From contig JAMXLO010000122.1 in the NCBI GenBank assembly GCA_024280945.1, positions 1 through 64,000 on the forward strand: a stretch of DNA of 64,000 bases. Direction: 5' to 3'. This document shows positions 18,292 to 26,308 of this stretch, piece by piece. The stretch is from Acetobacteraceae bacterium. Its GTDB lineage: Bacteria > Pseudomonadota > Alphaproteobacteria > Acetobacterales > Acetobacteraceae. How positions within the stretch are numbered: position 1 is the first letter of the stretch; each line of letters starts with the position of its first letter. A model generated the notes under the pieces. That model searched no databases. It saw only the letters and a program-made list of their open reading frames with translations, and was not told where the DNA came from. The position numbers and the translations under genes are program-made.

Positions 18292-19116
18292 ACGGCTTTC
18301 CTGCGTGCAAGAATTCGCAATCCGTGCCGTTCTGGCTATCGCAGAAGCGCCCGTTTACAGGACCGTCACCGCTACGGGGCTTTTCCCGAAGCGGCGTGCC
18401 TCGCCCGGCGCTCCATCTGCTGTTCTAAGGCCGCGAGATTACGGGTGGATTAACCGACTGGCCGGACGGCCGGGCCACGCAGTACGTGGTCATGCGAAAG
18501 CGTCAGCCTTGCTCACACAGCTCTGGCAAACTGCCTCGACGAAGCTGTACTCAAGCTTAAGAACGGTCTGAGCAGATCTGCGCTTGGGTAGTACAATTGC
18601 GAGCAGGCGACGAACACCACAGCGTCGACGGAATGGTCGACAAGCTGCCGTGAGGTCCTTGGTGCTCCGCCGCAGCACAAACCTGCTGCGGTCAGTCTCC
18701 CTCATCGATATCGCGGAATGAGCGTCTCAAGCGAGCAGCCTCCTAATCGCGCAGAACGCGCTCGATCCGATCGATCGCCACGCAGCAGGATGGCTTCCGC
18801 CAACCAAACCAGGTGCGGCTTTCGAGAGGGGGTTGCGCTTTGATCGTCGAGCCGATCGAGGAGCGCTAGCCACCTTTCACGTCACGTGAAGCGGGTTGCT
18901 CTAAGCGAGCCGTACCAGCGCAGGGCCAATCCTCTGCACCAACACGACCATTGCTGGGGCAACATCAGCGGATTGGGGGAATGCCGTGCGCATTGCTTAT
19001 CAAGAATGCCAACGGCGTCCCGAGTGCGACCCCGATCTCCTCACGCGTCATGGGCGATCCTACCCGAACGCACTGCCCTTGACACATGCCGCAGGGCGGC
19101 GCTGCCATTCGTCCCC
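18292..19116. other. 825-bp gap without a supported gene
   Basis: The stretch between the GGDEF/EAL start and ogt contains only short frames on both strands with no recognisable motif, including a 71-codon minus-strand frame at 18490-18705 and the unsupported upstream extension of the ogt frame from 18886. Its sequence looks less constrained than the flanking coding DNA. It could hold promoters for both neighbours or a decayed gene. A 15-bp palindrome at 18876-18890 is the only clear structure. Confidence 0.5.
18876..18890. promoter_or_regulatory. 15-bp palindrome upstream of ogt
   Basis: TTCACGT and ACGTGAA separated by a single C form a perfect palindrome, about 230 bp before the chosen ogt start. 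It could be an operator. Nothing in the sequence identifies a binding protein. Confidence 0.25.
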
Positions 19117-19623
19117 GTGCCTCAGCTTTCGCTCCATACCCCGGTCGGTGACCTCTCCGTCTCGGAAGAGGACGGCGCCATCGTCTCAGTCGATTGGGGT
19201 TGGGGGAGCCAACAAGGTTCGACCCGACTGCTGCGTCGCGCCTGCGATCAGCTCCACAGATATTTCGACCGGGAGTTGACCGCATTCGACTTGCCGCTCG
19301 CTCCTGCCGGGAGCACCTATCAACAAGGAGTGTGGCGGGCGCTGTGTACGATTCCTTACGGAGCGACCAAGACCTACCGCGACATTGCCAGAGTGGCCGG
19401 TGGCAGTCCTCGGTCGGTTGGTCAGGCCAACGGCAACAATCCCATACCGATCCTCATCCCCTGCCACCGCGTCGTCCTTGCCCCCGGGCGCCTGACGCGA
19501 GGGGCGACCACACATATCGGCGGCTATTCCGGCGGTGACGGCCTCGACACAAAGCGGTGGCTGTTGGCGCTCGAAGCACAAACGCAGCCATTGCTGCAGC
19601 CCATTGCACCTGCGGCCGCCTGA
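19117..19623 (+). CDS. ogt: Methylated-DNA--protein-cysteine methyltransferase
   Basis: Ogt/Ada-C type O6-alkylguanine-DNA alkyltransferase, which transfers the alkyl group from damaged guanine to its own cysteine. The product has QQGVWRALCTIPYGATKTY, the DNA-binding RSVGQANGNNP segment and the acceptor Cys116 in PCHRV, then the C-terminal RWLLALE. A few extra residues lie between PCHRV and the GGYSGG turn. The open frame begins at 18886, but its first 77 codons look non-coding. GTG 19117, just before the conserved PVGDLSV, gives 168 residues, the usual family size. The ribosome site is weak, so the start is uncertain. The quinone oxidoreductase follows 26 bp later. Confidence 0.85.
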   Translation: MPQLSLHTPVGDLSVSEEDGAIVSVDWGWGSQQGSTRLLRRACDQLHRYFDRELTAFDLPLAPAGSTYQQGVWRALCTIPYGATKTYRDIARVAGGSPRSVGQANGNNPIPILIPCHRVVLAPGRLTRGATTHIGGYSGGDGLDTKRWLLALEAQTQPLLQPIAPAAA

Positions 19624-19649
19624 TCGGCCAAACGCGTACGGAGAAAACC

Positions 19650-20621
19650 ATGATCAAGGCTATCCGCATCCACACGACCGGTGGTCCAGAGGTGATGAAG
19701 TGGGACGATGTGCCCCGCCCTGAACCGGTTCCTGGCGAGGCACTGATCAAACAGGAAGCGGTCGGCCTCAACTACATCGACGTCTATTTCCGGTCGGGCC
19801 TGTACAAGGCGCCCTCCATGCCGCTGACCATTGGTCAGGAAGGAGCAGGAAGCGTCATCGCCGTCGGACCGGGGGTGACGAACGTCAAGCCGGGCGACCG
19901 CGTCGCGTATGCTGGTTCACTCGGTGGGTATGCGACCGAACGCGTCATTGCCGCTGACCGGCTGGTGAAACTTCCCGACTCGATCGATTTCAGGACCGCG
20001 GCAGCCATGATGCTGCAGGGCATGACCGCGCAATACCTGATCCGCCGTACGTACCGCGTGAAGGAAGGCGATACGATCGTGGCGCACGCGGCCGCCGGCG
20101 GAGTCGGCTTGATCCTTTGTCAGTGGGCGAAATACCTGGGAGCAACCGTGATCGGTGTGGTGTCGACCGAGCAAAAGGCGGAACTGGCGCGCGCGCATGG
20201 CGCGGCGCATACCGTCATCGGGCATGCCAACCTGGCGGCGGAGGTAAAACGCATCACCGGCGGGGCGATGGTTCCGGTGGTGTACGACAGCGTCGGCAAG
20301 GACACCTGGAACGCCAGCCTCGACAGTCTCGCACCACTCGGCCTGATGGTGAGTTACGGCAACGCATCCGGTCCGGTGCCGCCATTCGATATCGGCGTTC
20401 TGTCGGCAAAAGGCAGCCTGTATGTGACCCGGCCGAGCCTCGCGACCTACACGGCGAAACGCGAAGATCTGGAGAAGGTAGCGGGCGAACTGTTCGAGGT
20501 GGTGTCCAAGGGCGTCGTCAAGATCGCGGTGAACCAAACCTTCCCGCTCAAGGACGCGGCGGCGGCACACATTGCCTTGGAGGCGCGTAAAACCACCGGC
20601 AGTACCGTGCTGTTGCCATAA
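19650..20621 (+). CDS. NADPH:quinone oxidoreductase (zeta-crystallin/QorA-like)
   Basis: A 323-residue zinc-independent medium-chain dehydrogenase/reductase. It has GLNYIDVYFRSG and the YRVKEGDTIVAHAAAGGVG nucleotide-binding segment. These match quinone oxidoreductase 1, which reduces quinones by one or two electrons using NADPH in the cytoplasm. No catalytic or structural zinc-binding cysteines are seen. ATG 19650 has GGAG upstream; the frame before it lies inside ogt in another register. It is likely co-transcribed with ogt, a pairing that would fit repair or detoxification of reactive compounds (inference). Confidence 0.9.
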   Translation: MIKAIRIHTTGGPEVMKWDDVPRPEPVPGEALIKQEAVGLNYIDVYFRSGLYKAPSMPLTIGQEGAGSVIAVGPGVTNVKPGDRVAYAGSLGGYATERVIAADRLVKLPDSIDFRTAAAMMLQGMTAQYLIRRTYRVKEGDTIVAHAAAGGVGLILCQWAKYLGATVIGVVSTEQKAELARAHGAAHTVIGHANLAAEVKRITGGAMVPVVYDSVGKDTWNASLDSLAPLGLMVSYGNASGPVPPFDIGVLSAKGSLYVTRPSLATYTAKREDLEKVAGELFEVVSKGVVKIAVNQTFPLKDAAAAHIALEARKTTGSTVLLP

Positions 20622-20674
20622 CCGGACGCTCGACCGCGGCAACCGCGAACGGGAGGAGGCTGCGAGCGGCGTCG

Positions 20675-20690
20675 CGGGAGGTTTCTCCCG
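20675..20690. other. Small hairpin between qor and the DHA2 exporter
   Basis: CGGGAG and CTCCCG around GTTT form a six-base-pair stem, 54 nt after the quinone oxidoreductase stop. It lacks a T-tract, so it is not a convincing intrinsic terminator. Confidence 0.2.
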
Positions 20691-20720
20691 GGGGGGACCG
20701 GTGCTACTGACCAGCGGGCA

Positions 20721-22175
20721 ATGAGCGACCCCGCCCGCCCACCGCGGATCCGTACCAGTAGCCGAACCCGAACGACCGCCATGATCGTGGCCTGCGCCAT
20801 GTTCATGCAGAATCTCGACTCGACGATCATTGCCACCGCGCTGCCCACGATGGCGAAGGCGTTCGGCGCCGAACCGGTGCACATGAATGTCGCGCTGACC
20901 TCTTACCTGTTGTCGCTTGCGGTGTTCATTCCGGCCAGTGGCTGGATCGCCGATCGTTATGGCGCACGCAGCGTGTTTCGCGCCGCAATTGCCGTCTTCA
21001 CCGTTGGATCGGTACTCTGTGGCCGCGCTGACAGCCTGGCCTTTTTGGTCGGCGCGCGAGTCCTGCAAGGCATCGGCGGGGCGATGATGGTGCCGGTGGG
21101 CCGTCTGGTGTTGCTGCGCACCGCTGCCAAACAGGAACTCGTCGCAGCGATGGCATGGCTCACGGTTCCGGCGCTGCTCGGCCCGGTGCTTGGACCGCCG
21201 GTCGGCGGCTTCATCGTCACCTATTTCAACTGGCGCTGGATTTTCGACATCAACGTGCCGATCGGCATCCTGGGCATCGTCCTGGTCAGCATCTTCGTCG
21301 AAGAGGTGCGCGAGCCACCGCGCGGCCGGTTCGATGGAGTCGGACTTGTCCTGTCCGGCGTCGCATTGTCGGGGTTGATGTTCGGACTCGAGACCGCCGG
21401 TCGGGGCGTCGTGCCGCGCGACCTGACCGAGGCGATGATCGGCGTCGGTCTGGTCGCCATGGTTGCCTATCTGCTGCACGCGCGGCATCACCCGGCGCCT
21501 CTGCTCGACCTGTCATTGATGCGTCTTCCGTGCTTCGGCGTCGCTTTGTCGGCGATGGTGCCGTTTCGCATCGGCATTGGCGCCATTCCCTTCCTGCTGC
21601 CTTTGATGCTGCAGGTCGGCTTCGGCGCTTCCGCAGTGCAAAGCGGTATGATCACCTTCGCGAGTTCTGCCGGCGCACTGGTGATGAAGCCGGCGACCCA
21701 ACGTGCGCTGCGGCTGTTCGGGTTTCGCGACACGCTGGTATGGAACGGCGTGATCTCCGCAGCGATGATCGCGATCTGTGCAGCGTTCCGTCCCACCTGG
21801 CCGGCCGCGGCGATCTACGCGGCGTTGCTGATCGGCGGCTTCTTCCGGTCGTTGCAGTTCACTGCCTACAACACCCTTGCTTACGGTGATGTGCCGCGCT
21901 CGCGCATGAGCTCGGCGACCAGTCTCTACGTCACCGGCCAGCAGCTCGCGGCGGTTCTCGGTATCTCAGCGGGTGCGGTGTCGCTGGAAATCTCCATGGC
22001 ACTGGCGGGGCGATCGGTCCCCGAGCCGATCGATTTCAGCCATGCCTTCCTCGTCGTCGCACTTTTCACCTTGTCCGCCGCACCGGTCGCGCTGTGGATG
22101 CCGCGCAATGCCGGCGACGAACTGACGGGCCGTCGCTCGCTCCCGGCGCAGCCAGCGCGCGGCGCGGCGGATTAG
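20721..22175 (+). CDS. DHA2-family (EmrB/QacA) MFS exporter
   Basis: A 484-residue inner-membrane protein with about fourteen predicted helices. The DHA2 signature MFMQNLDSTIIATALPTMA in helix 1, SGWIADRYGARSVF in loop 2-3, and VPALLGPVLGPPVGG in helix 5 identify the EmrB/QacA drug-proton antiporter group. No EmrA-type membrane fusion gene adjoins it, so it probably works alone or with a distant partner. The N-terminal 20 residues are Arg-rich and cytoplasmic. It stands as a single gene between qor and the mannonate-dehydratase-like gene. Confidence 0.88.
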   Translation: MSDPARPPRIRTSSRTRTTAMIVACAMFMQNLDSTIIATALPTMAKAFGAEPVHMNVALTSYLLSLAVFIPASGWIADRYGARSVFRAAIAVFTVGSVLCGRADSLAFLVGARVLQGIGGAMMVPVGRLVLLRTAAKQELVAAMAWLTVPALLGPVLGPPVGGFIVTYFNWRWIFDINVPIGILGIVLVSIFVEEVREPPRGRFDGVGLVLSGVALSGLMFGLETAGRGVVPRDLTEAMIGVGLVAMVAYLLHARHHPAPLLDLSLMRLPCFGVALSAMVPFRIGIGAIPFLLPLMLQVGFGASAVQSGMITFASSAGALVMKPATQRALRLFGFRDTLVWNGVISAAMIAICAAFRPTWPAAAIYAALLIGGFFRSLQFTAYNTLAYGDVPRSRMSSATSLYVTGQQLAAVLGISAGAVSLEISMALAGRSVPEPIDFSHAFLVVALFTLSAAPVALWMPRNAGDELTGRRSLPAQPARGAAD

Positions 22176-22257
22176 GGACGCGCCACAAGCACTGTTCCCT
22201 TGCAGCAAACGCAGCAGCAAACTCGGGCCGGGAGCGCACCTGACACGAGATTGTTTC

Positions 22258-22275
22258 CCCCCGCTTGCGCGGGGG
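22258..22275. repeat. Intergenic C/G hairpin, palindromic repeat half
   Basis: CCCCCGC and GCGGGGG around TTGC form a strong 7-bp stem in the 212-bp gap after the DHA2 exporter, followed by TCGCCATGACACG. The composition resembles the short dispersed palindromes common between genes in alphaproteobacteria. It could also serve as a transcript end, but no T-tract follows. Confidence 0.5.
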
Positions 22276-22387
22276 TCGCCATGACACGTAAGGCTGAGCC
22301 ATGCTTCACTGATAGCAGGTATCAGCGGCGCATCGATGCTGTAATGCCGGCGACGAGTGTGGCATTCCGGTCCAGAAGGAGGCGGCA

Positions 22388-23362
22388 ATGTATGTCGGAA
22401 CCCAGATCAGGCCGCGGGATGACCATGACTATCGTGTCTGGGCGCAACTCGGAGTGACGCATGTCTGCGTTGATCCGCCGGGCAATCCGCATGATTGGAC
22501 CGTCGCTGATCTCACCCGGCAGCGCGAGCACGCAGAAAGATTCGGCCTTACGCTCGACATGGTGCAGCTGCCGTTGTCGTCGCGTCCGATCGAGGAGGCG
22601 CAGAGCCCGCATGTCTTATTGGGCAAAGACCCGGAGCGGCAGCGGGAACTGGACTCGATCTGTCGGCTGATCGAGCGCATCGGCGCAGCGGGGATTCCAG
22701 CGGCAAAATACAATTTCAATATCATCGGCATTCCGCGTACTGGCGATGAACCGGGACGCGGCGGATCGCGCAATGCGGCGTTTCGCTGGGCGAATGCCGA
22801 CCACGCGGCGCCACCCGGCAAGGCGGGCGTCGTCTCCGAGGACGAAAACTGGGAACGCATTGACGCGTTTCTGGCCGCGGTCGTGCCGGTGGCGGAGGCG
22901 GCAAAAGTGCGTCTGGCCTGCCATCCGCATGATCCGTATACGCCGCCCGGCTACAAGGGCGTCACCCGTGTGCTGGGCACGGTCGATGGACTGAAGCGCT
23001 TCGTGACGATGCGTGAAAGCCCATATCATGGCTTGAACTTCTGCCAGGGCACCGTGGCGGAGATGCTCGACGATCCGAGCCAGGAAATCTATGACGCAAT
23101 CCGCTGGTTCGGCTCACGGGGCAAGCTGTTCAACGTGCATTTCCGCAATATCCGTGGGCGCAAGCTCGACTTCATGGAGGTGTTTCCGGACGAAGGCGAT
23201 ATGGATATGGCGCGGTCGCTGCGGACCTACCACGAGGTCGGCTATCAGTACATGCTGATGCCGGACCACGTGCCCGAAATCGCCGGTCGCGATCCGTCCG
23301 GCACTGCCTTCGCATTCTGTTATGGTTACATCCGCGGCTTGATGGACGCAGTCTGCCGATAG
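22388..23362 (+). CDS. Mannonate dehydratase-like TIM-barrel protein
   Basis: A 324-residue protein of the xylose-isomerase-like/UxuA superfamily. ACHPHDPY, LNFCQGTV, NVHFRNIRG and LMPDHVPEI correspond to the metal- and substrate-binding segments of mannonate dehydratase, which removes water from D-mannonate in hexuronate breakdown. It is somewhat shorter than typical UxuA, and no uxaC, uxuB or kdgK gene is nearby, so the sugar-acid substrate is uncertain. ATG 22388 follows AGGAGGC closely. It stands alone between two palindromic repeat sites. Confidence 0.75.
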   Translation: MYVGTQIRPRDDHDYRVWAQLGVTHVCVDPPGNPHDWTVADLTRQREHAERFGLTLDMVQLPLSSRPIEEAQSPHVLLGKDPERQRELDSICRLIERIGAAGIPAAKYNFNIIGIPRTGDEPGRGGSRNAAFRWANADHAAPPGKAGVVSEDENWERIDAFLAAVVPVAEAAKVRLACHPHDPYTPPGYKGVTRVLGTVDGLKRFVTMRESPYHGLNFCQGTVAEMLDDPSQEIYDAIRWFGSRGKLFNVHFRNIRGRKLDFMEVFPDEGDMDMARSLRTYHEVGYQYMLMPDHVPEIAGRDPSGTAFAFCYGYIRGLMDAVCR

Positions 23363-23373
23363 CTGTGCCGCCA

Positions 23374-23452
23374 CGTCATGCCAGGCGGCGAAGCCGACCC
23401 GGATCCGGTGCCGACGCCCAGGCTTTGGCCATGCACGCCGGTCGGGATGACG
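23374..23452. repeat. 79-nt intergenic palindromic repeat
   Basis: The segment starts with CGTCATGCC and ends with GGGATGACG, near-complementary ends with GC-rich inverted pieces between. It fills the gap between the convergent mannonate-dehydratase-like and slipin genes. It has the same 79-nt length and end sequences as the element at 33952-34030, although the interiors differ. Confidence 0.5.
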
Positions 23453-23457
23453 GGGGA

Positions 23458-24246
23458 TCAACTATCGGTCTGCTGCGACTTGGCCATCGCCTCGGCCAGC
23501 CCCATCAGGCCGCCGAGACTGCTCGCCATGTCCGTGGGAATCAGCACGGTCGTGCCGCGATCCTTGTTCATTTCATACAGCAGGTTCATCTGACGCAGCT
23601 TCAGCGCATTGGCATTTTGCCCATACAGCGCCGCAGCCTCCAGCACCTGGCGCGCGATTTCCCGCTCCGCCGATGCCAGCGTGACACGGGCATCCTTCTC
23701 ACGCTCCGCCTGCGCCTGACGACTCATCGCATCCTGCAACTCGCGCGGGATCGATACATCCTTGATCTCGACGCTGCGTGCGACCACGCCCCAGTGAGTG
23801 GTCTTCTCGCTGATCGTCCGTCGCAGTTCCTCGTCGGCCGCCTTGCGATCCGAGAGCAGGCGTGAAAGGTCGGTGGCGCCGATCATCTCGCGCAGGCTGG
23901 TCTGTGCCACCCGCTCGATCGCCTCGCGGTAGTTGGCAATGTTGACGGCGGCAGCCTGCGCGTCACTGACCTGCCAGAACACGATGGCGTCCACCCCGAC
24001 GGCAACCGTATCACGCGTCAGGGCCTGTTCTGCCGTGATGGTCGTGGTCTGGATGCGGAGATCGACCACCTGCGCGACACTGTCGATGATCGGAAATACC
24101 AGATAGAGGCCGGGTCCCTTCACCTTGTGGAAGCGCCCCAGTCGCAGCACTACCGCGCGCTGCCATTCCGAGGCGATGCGCAGTGACCGTGCGACCACCA
24201 GCAGCACAACGACAGCAGCGACGATCAGGATGATCTGCAGTGTCAT
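23458..24246 (-). CDS. Slipin/stomatin-like SPFH (band 7) protein
   Basis: A 262-residue membrane protein: an N-terminal anchor (residues about 3-20) followed by an SPFH/PHB domain with LRIASEWQRAVVLRLGRFH, GPGLYLVFPIID and TRDTVAVGVDAIVFWQV. A helical, charged C-terminal part follows (EKDARVTLASAEREIARQVLEAA). Slipins form oligomers in membrane microdomains. They are often paired with an NfeD-type protease partner; no NfeD gene adjoins this one. It is divergent from the cupredoxin gene with about 140 bp between. Confidence 0.9.
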   Translation of the reverse strand: MTLQIILIVAAVVVLLVVARSLRIASEWQRAVVLRLGRFHKVKGPGLYLVFPIIDSVAQVVDLRIQTTTITAEQALTRDTVAVGVDAIVFWQVSDAQAAAVNIANYREAIERVAQTSLREMIGATDLSRLLSDRKAADEELRRTISEKTTHWGVVARSVEIKDVSIPRELQDAMSRQAQAEREKDARVTLASAEREIARQVLEAAALYGQNANALKLRQMNLLYEMNKDRGTTVLIPTDMASSLGGLMGLAEAMAKSQQTDS

Positions 24247-24384
24247 GAGGTCCCAACGGGTTCACATGTCGAACGTCACCTATAGCAGGGGGGAGCAGTG
24301 GTGGCGCCATTCTGCTGGCCGATCTTGCATTCAGCGCCCGGATGTGCGACTGCAAATCAGTCGCAACTATGCGGACGGAAACCG

Positions 24385-24705
24385 ATGCAGTTCAGACTCG
24401 CCCTGCTGTCCTTTGTCTTCGTGGCGTCCTCAGCCGTGGCCGAGACGCCGACGGCCAATCTCACGATCCGCAATCGCGTCTTCGAACCGAAGGAACTGAA
24501 CGTGCCGGCCGGGCAGAAGGTCGAGCTGCGCGTGCGCAACGAGGATGCTGCGGCCTCCGAATTCGAAAGCCATGAGTTGCATCGAGAGAAGGTCGTTCCT
24601 GCGGGGCAGGAGGTGGTCCTCAATATCGGGCCGCTACGGGCGGGCCGCTACGAGTTCTTCGACGACTTCAACCCGAAATCGCGCGGCCATATCGTCGCAA
24701 AATAA
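24385..24705 (+). CDS. Periplasmic cupredoxin-domain protein, iron-transport-associated type
   Basis: A 106-residue protein with a signal peptide (MQFRLALLSF to AVA) and a single cupredoxin-like domain: RVFEPKELNVPAGQKVEL, FESHELHREKVVPAG and a C-terminal RYEFFDDFNP. The FFDDF form in place of the usual Cys-x-x-His copper loop is what I recall from small cupredoxins encoded with P19 and FTR1 iron permeases. Type 1 copper binding is therefore doubtful. Neither P19 nor FTR1 is present nearby. ATG 24385 starts the signal peptide; the longer frame from 24298 is not supported. Confidence 0.75.
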   Translation: MQFRLALLSFVFVASSAVAETPTANLTIRNRVFEPKELNVPAGQKVELRVRNEDAAASEFESHELHREKVVPAGQEVVLNIGPLRAGRYEFFDDFNPKSRGHIVAK

Positions 24706-24735
24706 CCTGCGCCGCGGCCGGCTCCGGACACGCGC

Positions 24736-25110
24736 CTAACGGCATGGATCGAGCCGCAGCGTCGTCGGCACGATCTCGTCCGAGACCATCACCTGTGCAT
24801 AGGGGCTGGTTGCATACTTGCTCAGGATCGCCTGGCTGACGGCAGCCACGCTGCCGGGATCGGTTGCCGGCGTCACGCGCACCGGCAACTTTTCCTGCCC
24901 GATAACCAAGGTCGCCTCGCCATCCGCGCGTGCGGCAATGTACCATCTGCCCTGCGGACCACGCACGGAGCGGACAAACACGGCGTCGTCCACGACGACA
25001 ATCCAGATCGTCACCGGTCGCTGTGGATTGCGGCTGGTCCGGATGCCGACTTCCTTCCGGCGCCGCAGAGTGTCGAGAACATCGGCATCAAAGGTTGCAC
25101 GGTCTGACAA
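24736..25110 (-). CDS. DUF2255 family protein
   Basis: A 124-residue protein with VGIRTSRN, PVTIWIVVVDDAVFVRSV and a GRWYIAA segment, which I recognise as DUF2255. These small beta-barrel proteins resemble the split-barrel flavin/deazaflavin fold, with no established function. No signal peptide. It is the last gene of a minus-strand run after galM (15 bp) and the GH65 phosphorylase. Confidence 0.7.
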   Translation of the reverse strand: MSDRATFDADVLDTLRRRKEVGIRTSRNPQRPVTIWIVVVDDAVFVRSVRGPQGRWYIAARADGEATLVIGQEKLPVRVTPATDPGSVAAVSQAILSKYATSPYAQVMVSDEIVPTTLRLDPCR

Positions 25111-25125
25111 TGCGCATCTCCTGTG

Positions 25126-26283
25126 TCAGCGTGGCAGTGGCGGCAGCGGTGCGTCAGTCGCGAAGCGGAACATCGTCGAGGAGCGAAACTCCTGCCCGGG
25201 CTTCAGCACAGTGCTCGGAAAGCCGGGCTTGTTCGGACTGTCCGGAAAATGCTGCGTCTCCAGTGTGAACCCCTCCGTCTGGCGATACGTCGACCCAGAT
25301 GAACCAACCACCGACCCGTTCAGATAGTTGCTGGTATAGACCTGCAGACCGGGCTCGGTGGTGAAGCAGTCGAGCACGCGGCCGGACCGTGGATCATAGG
25401 CGCGCGCAGCAAACGTCGTGCTCTCGCCGAGCTTGCGGTTCAGCACGAAGTTGTGGTCGTAACCATGTGCATAGACCATCTGCTGAGTGGCACTGTGCAG
25501 TCGCGCGCCGATGGGCATCATCTGCCGGAAGTCGAATGGCGTACCCTCCACGGGAGCCAGCTCGCCGGTTGGGATCTGATCCGGACCTGTTGGTGTGTAA
25601 CGCTCGGCATTGATCAACAGCATCTGGTGTTCCACCGAACCTGAACCGTTCCCTGCCAGGTTGAAGTAGGAATGATTGGTGAAGTTGACCACCGTGTCCT
25701 TGTCAGTCGTGGCCTGATAATCAATGCGCAACTCATTGTCGTTGGTCAGGGTGTAGGTGACGTGTGTCGTCAGCGTGCCGGGGAAGTTTTGCTCGCCATC
25801 CTTGCTGACATAGGTGAGTGTCGCGGCAACGCCGTTCGGAGCAGGCGTAGGCGACACGGTCCATACCTGCTTGTCGAGCGCGTCGGGTCCGCCATGCAGC
25901 GAGTTGCTCCCATTGTTGGCGATCAGATGATAGGTCTGGCCATTCAACGTGAATTGCGCATTGGCGATGCGGTTGGCAAAGCGCCCGGTGATCGCGCCGT
26001 AATGCGCGCTGAGCGTCTCGTAGTCGCGCAGGTTCCGCAGCCCGAGCACGACATTGTCCAGGCGTCCTGCGCGGTCCGGCACCACCATCTCGGTAATGAC
26101 CCCGCCATAGCTGAGGAACCGCACGTGCAGGCCATGCTGGTTGGTCATGGTAAAGATCTCGACGGGTTGGCCAGCCTGCGTGGTGCCGTACGACGTGCGA
26201 TCAAGCGTGGCCGTGGCATTGGCCGTACCGGTGACGGCACCGGCAAGCGTCGCGGTGATGGCGAAGCCGCGCATCTTGTTCAC
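25126..26283 (-). CDS. galM: Aldose 1-epimerase (galactose mutarotase), secreted
   Basis: A 385-residue GalM-family enzyme that interconverts alpha and beta anomers of aldoses. A signal peptide (MNKMRGFAIT to TANA) precedes the domain. HGGPDALDKQVW and NHSYFNLAG hold conserved substrate-binding histidine positions, and DHNFVLN is near the usual aspartate; a C-terminal TEGFTLETQHFPDSPN contains the catalytic glutamate region. Secretion suggests action on sugars in the periplasm. It lies 25 bp after the GH65 gene, whose product is cytoplasmic, so the two act in different compartments unless the leader is not cleaved. Confidence 0.88.
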   Translation of the reverse strand: MNKMRGFAITATLAGAVTGTANATATLDRTSYGTTQAGQPVEIFTMTNQHGLHVRFLSYGGVITEMVVPDRAGRLDNVVLGLRNLRDYETLSAHYGAITGRFANRIANAQFTLNGQTYHLIANNGSNSLHGGPDALDKQVWTVSPTPAPNGVAATLTYVSKDGEQNFPGTLTTHVTYTLTNDNELRIDYQATTDKDTVVNFTNHSYFNLAGNGSGSVEHQMLLINAERYTPTGPDQIPTGELAPVEGTPFDFRQMMPIGARLHSATQQMVYAHGYDHNFVLNRKLGESTTFAARAYDPRSGRVLDCFTTEPGLQVYTSNYLNGSVVGSSGSTYRQTEGFTLETQHFPDSPNKPGFPSTVLKPGQEFRSSTMFRFATDAPLPPLPR

Positions 26284-26308
26284 TCCCCTATTGCCGACTC
26301 CTCGCGGG

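Noticed and set aside
18490-18705. 71-codon minus-strand frame in the gap before ogt as a possible transposase remnant.
   Set aside because: Arg-rich with no matching motif or inverted repeat ends; left as unassigned.
19917-21491. 524-codon minus-strand frame opposite qor and the DHA2 exporter.
   Set aside because: Spans two clear genes on the other strand, with a His/Asp/Arg-rich composition and no motif.
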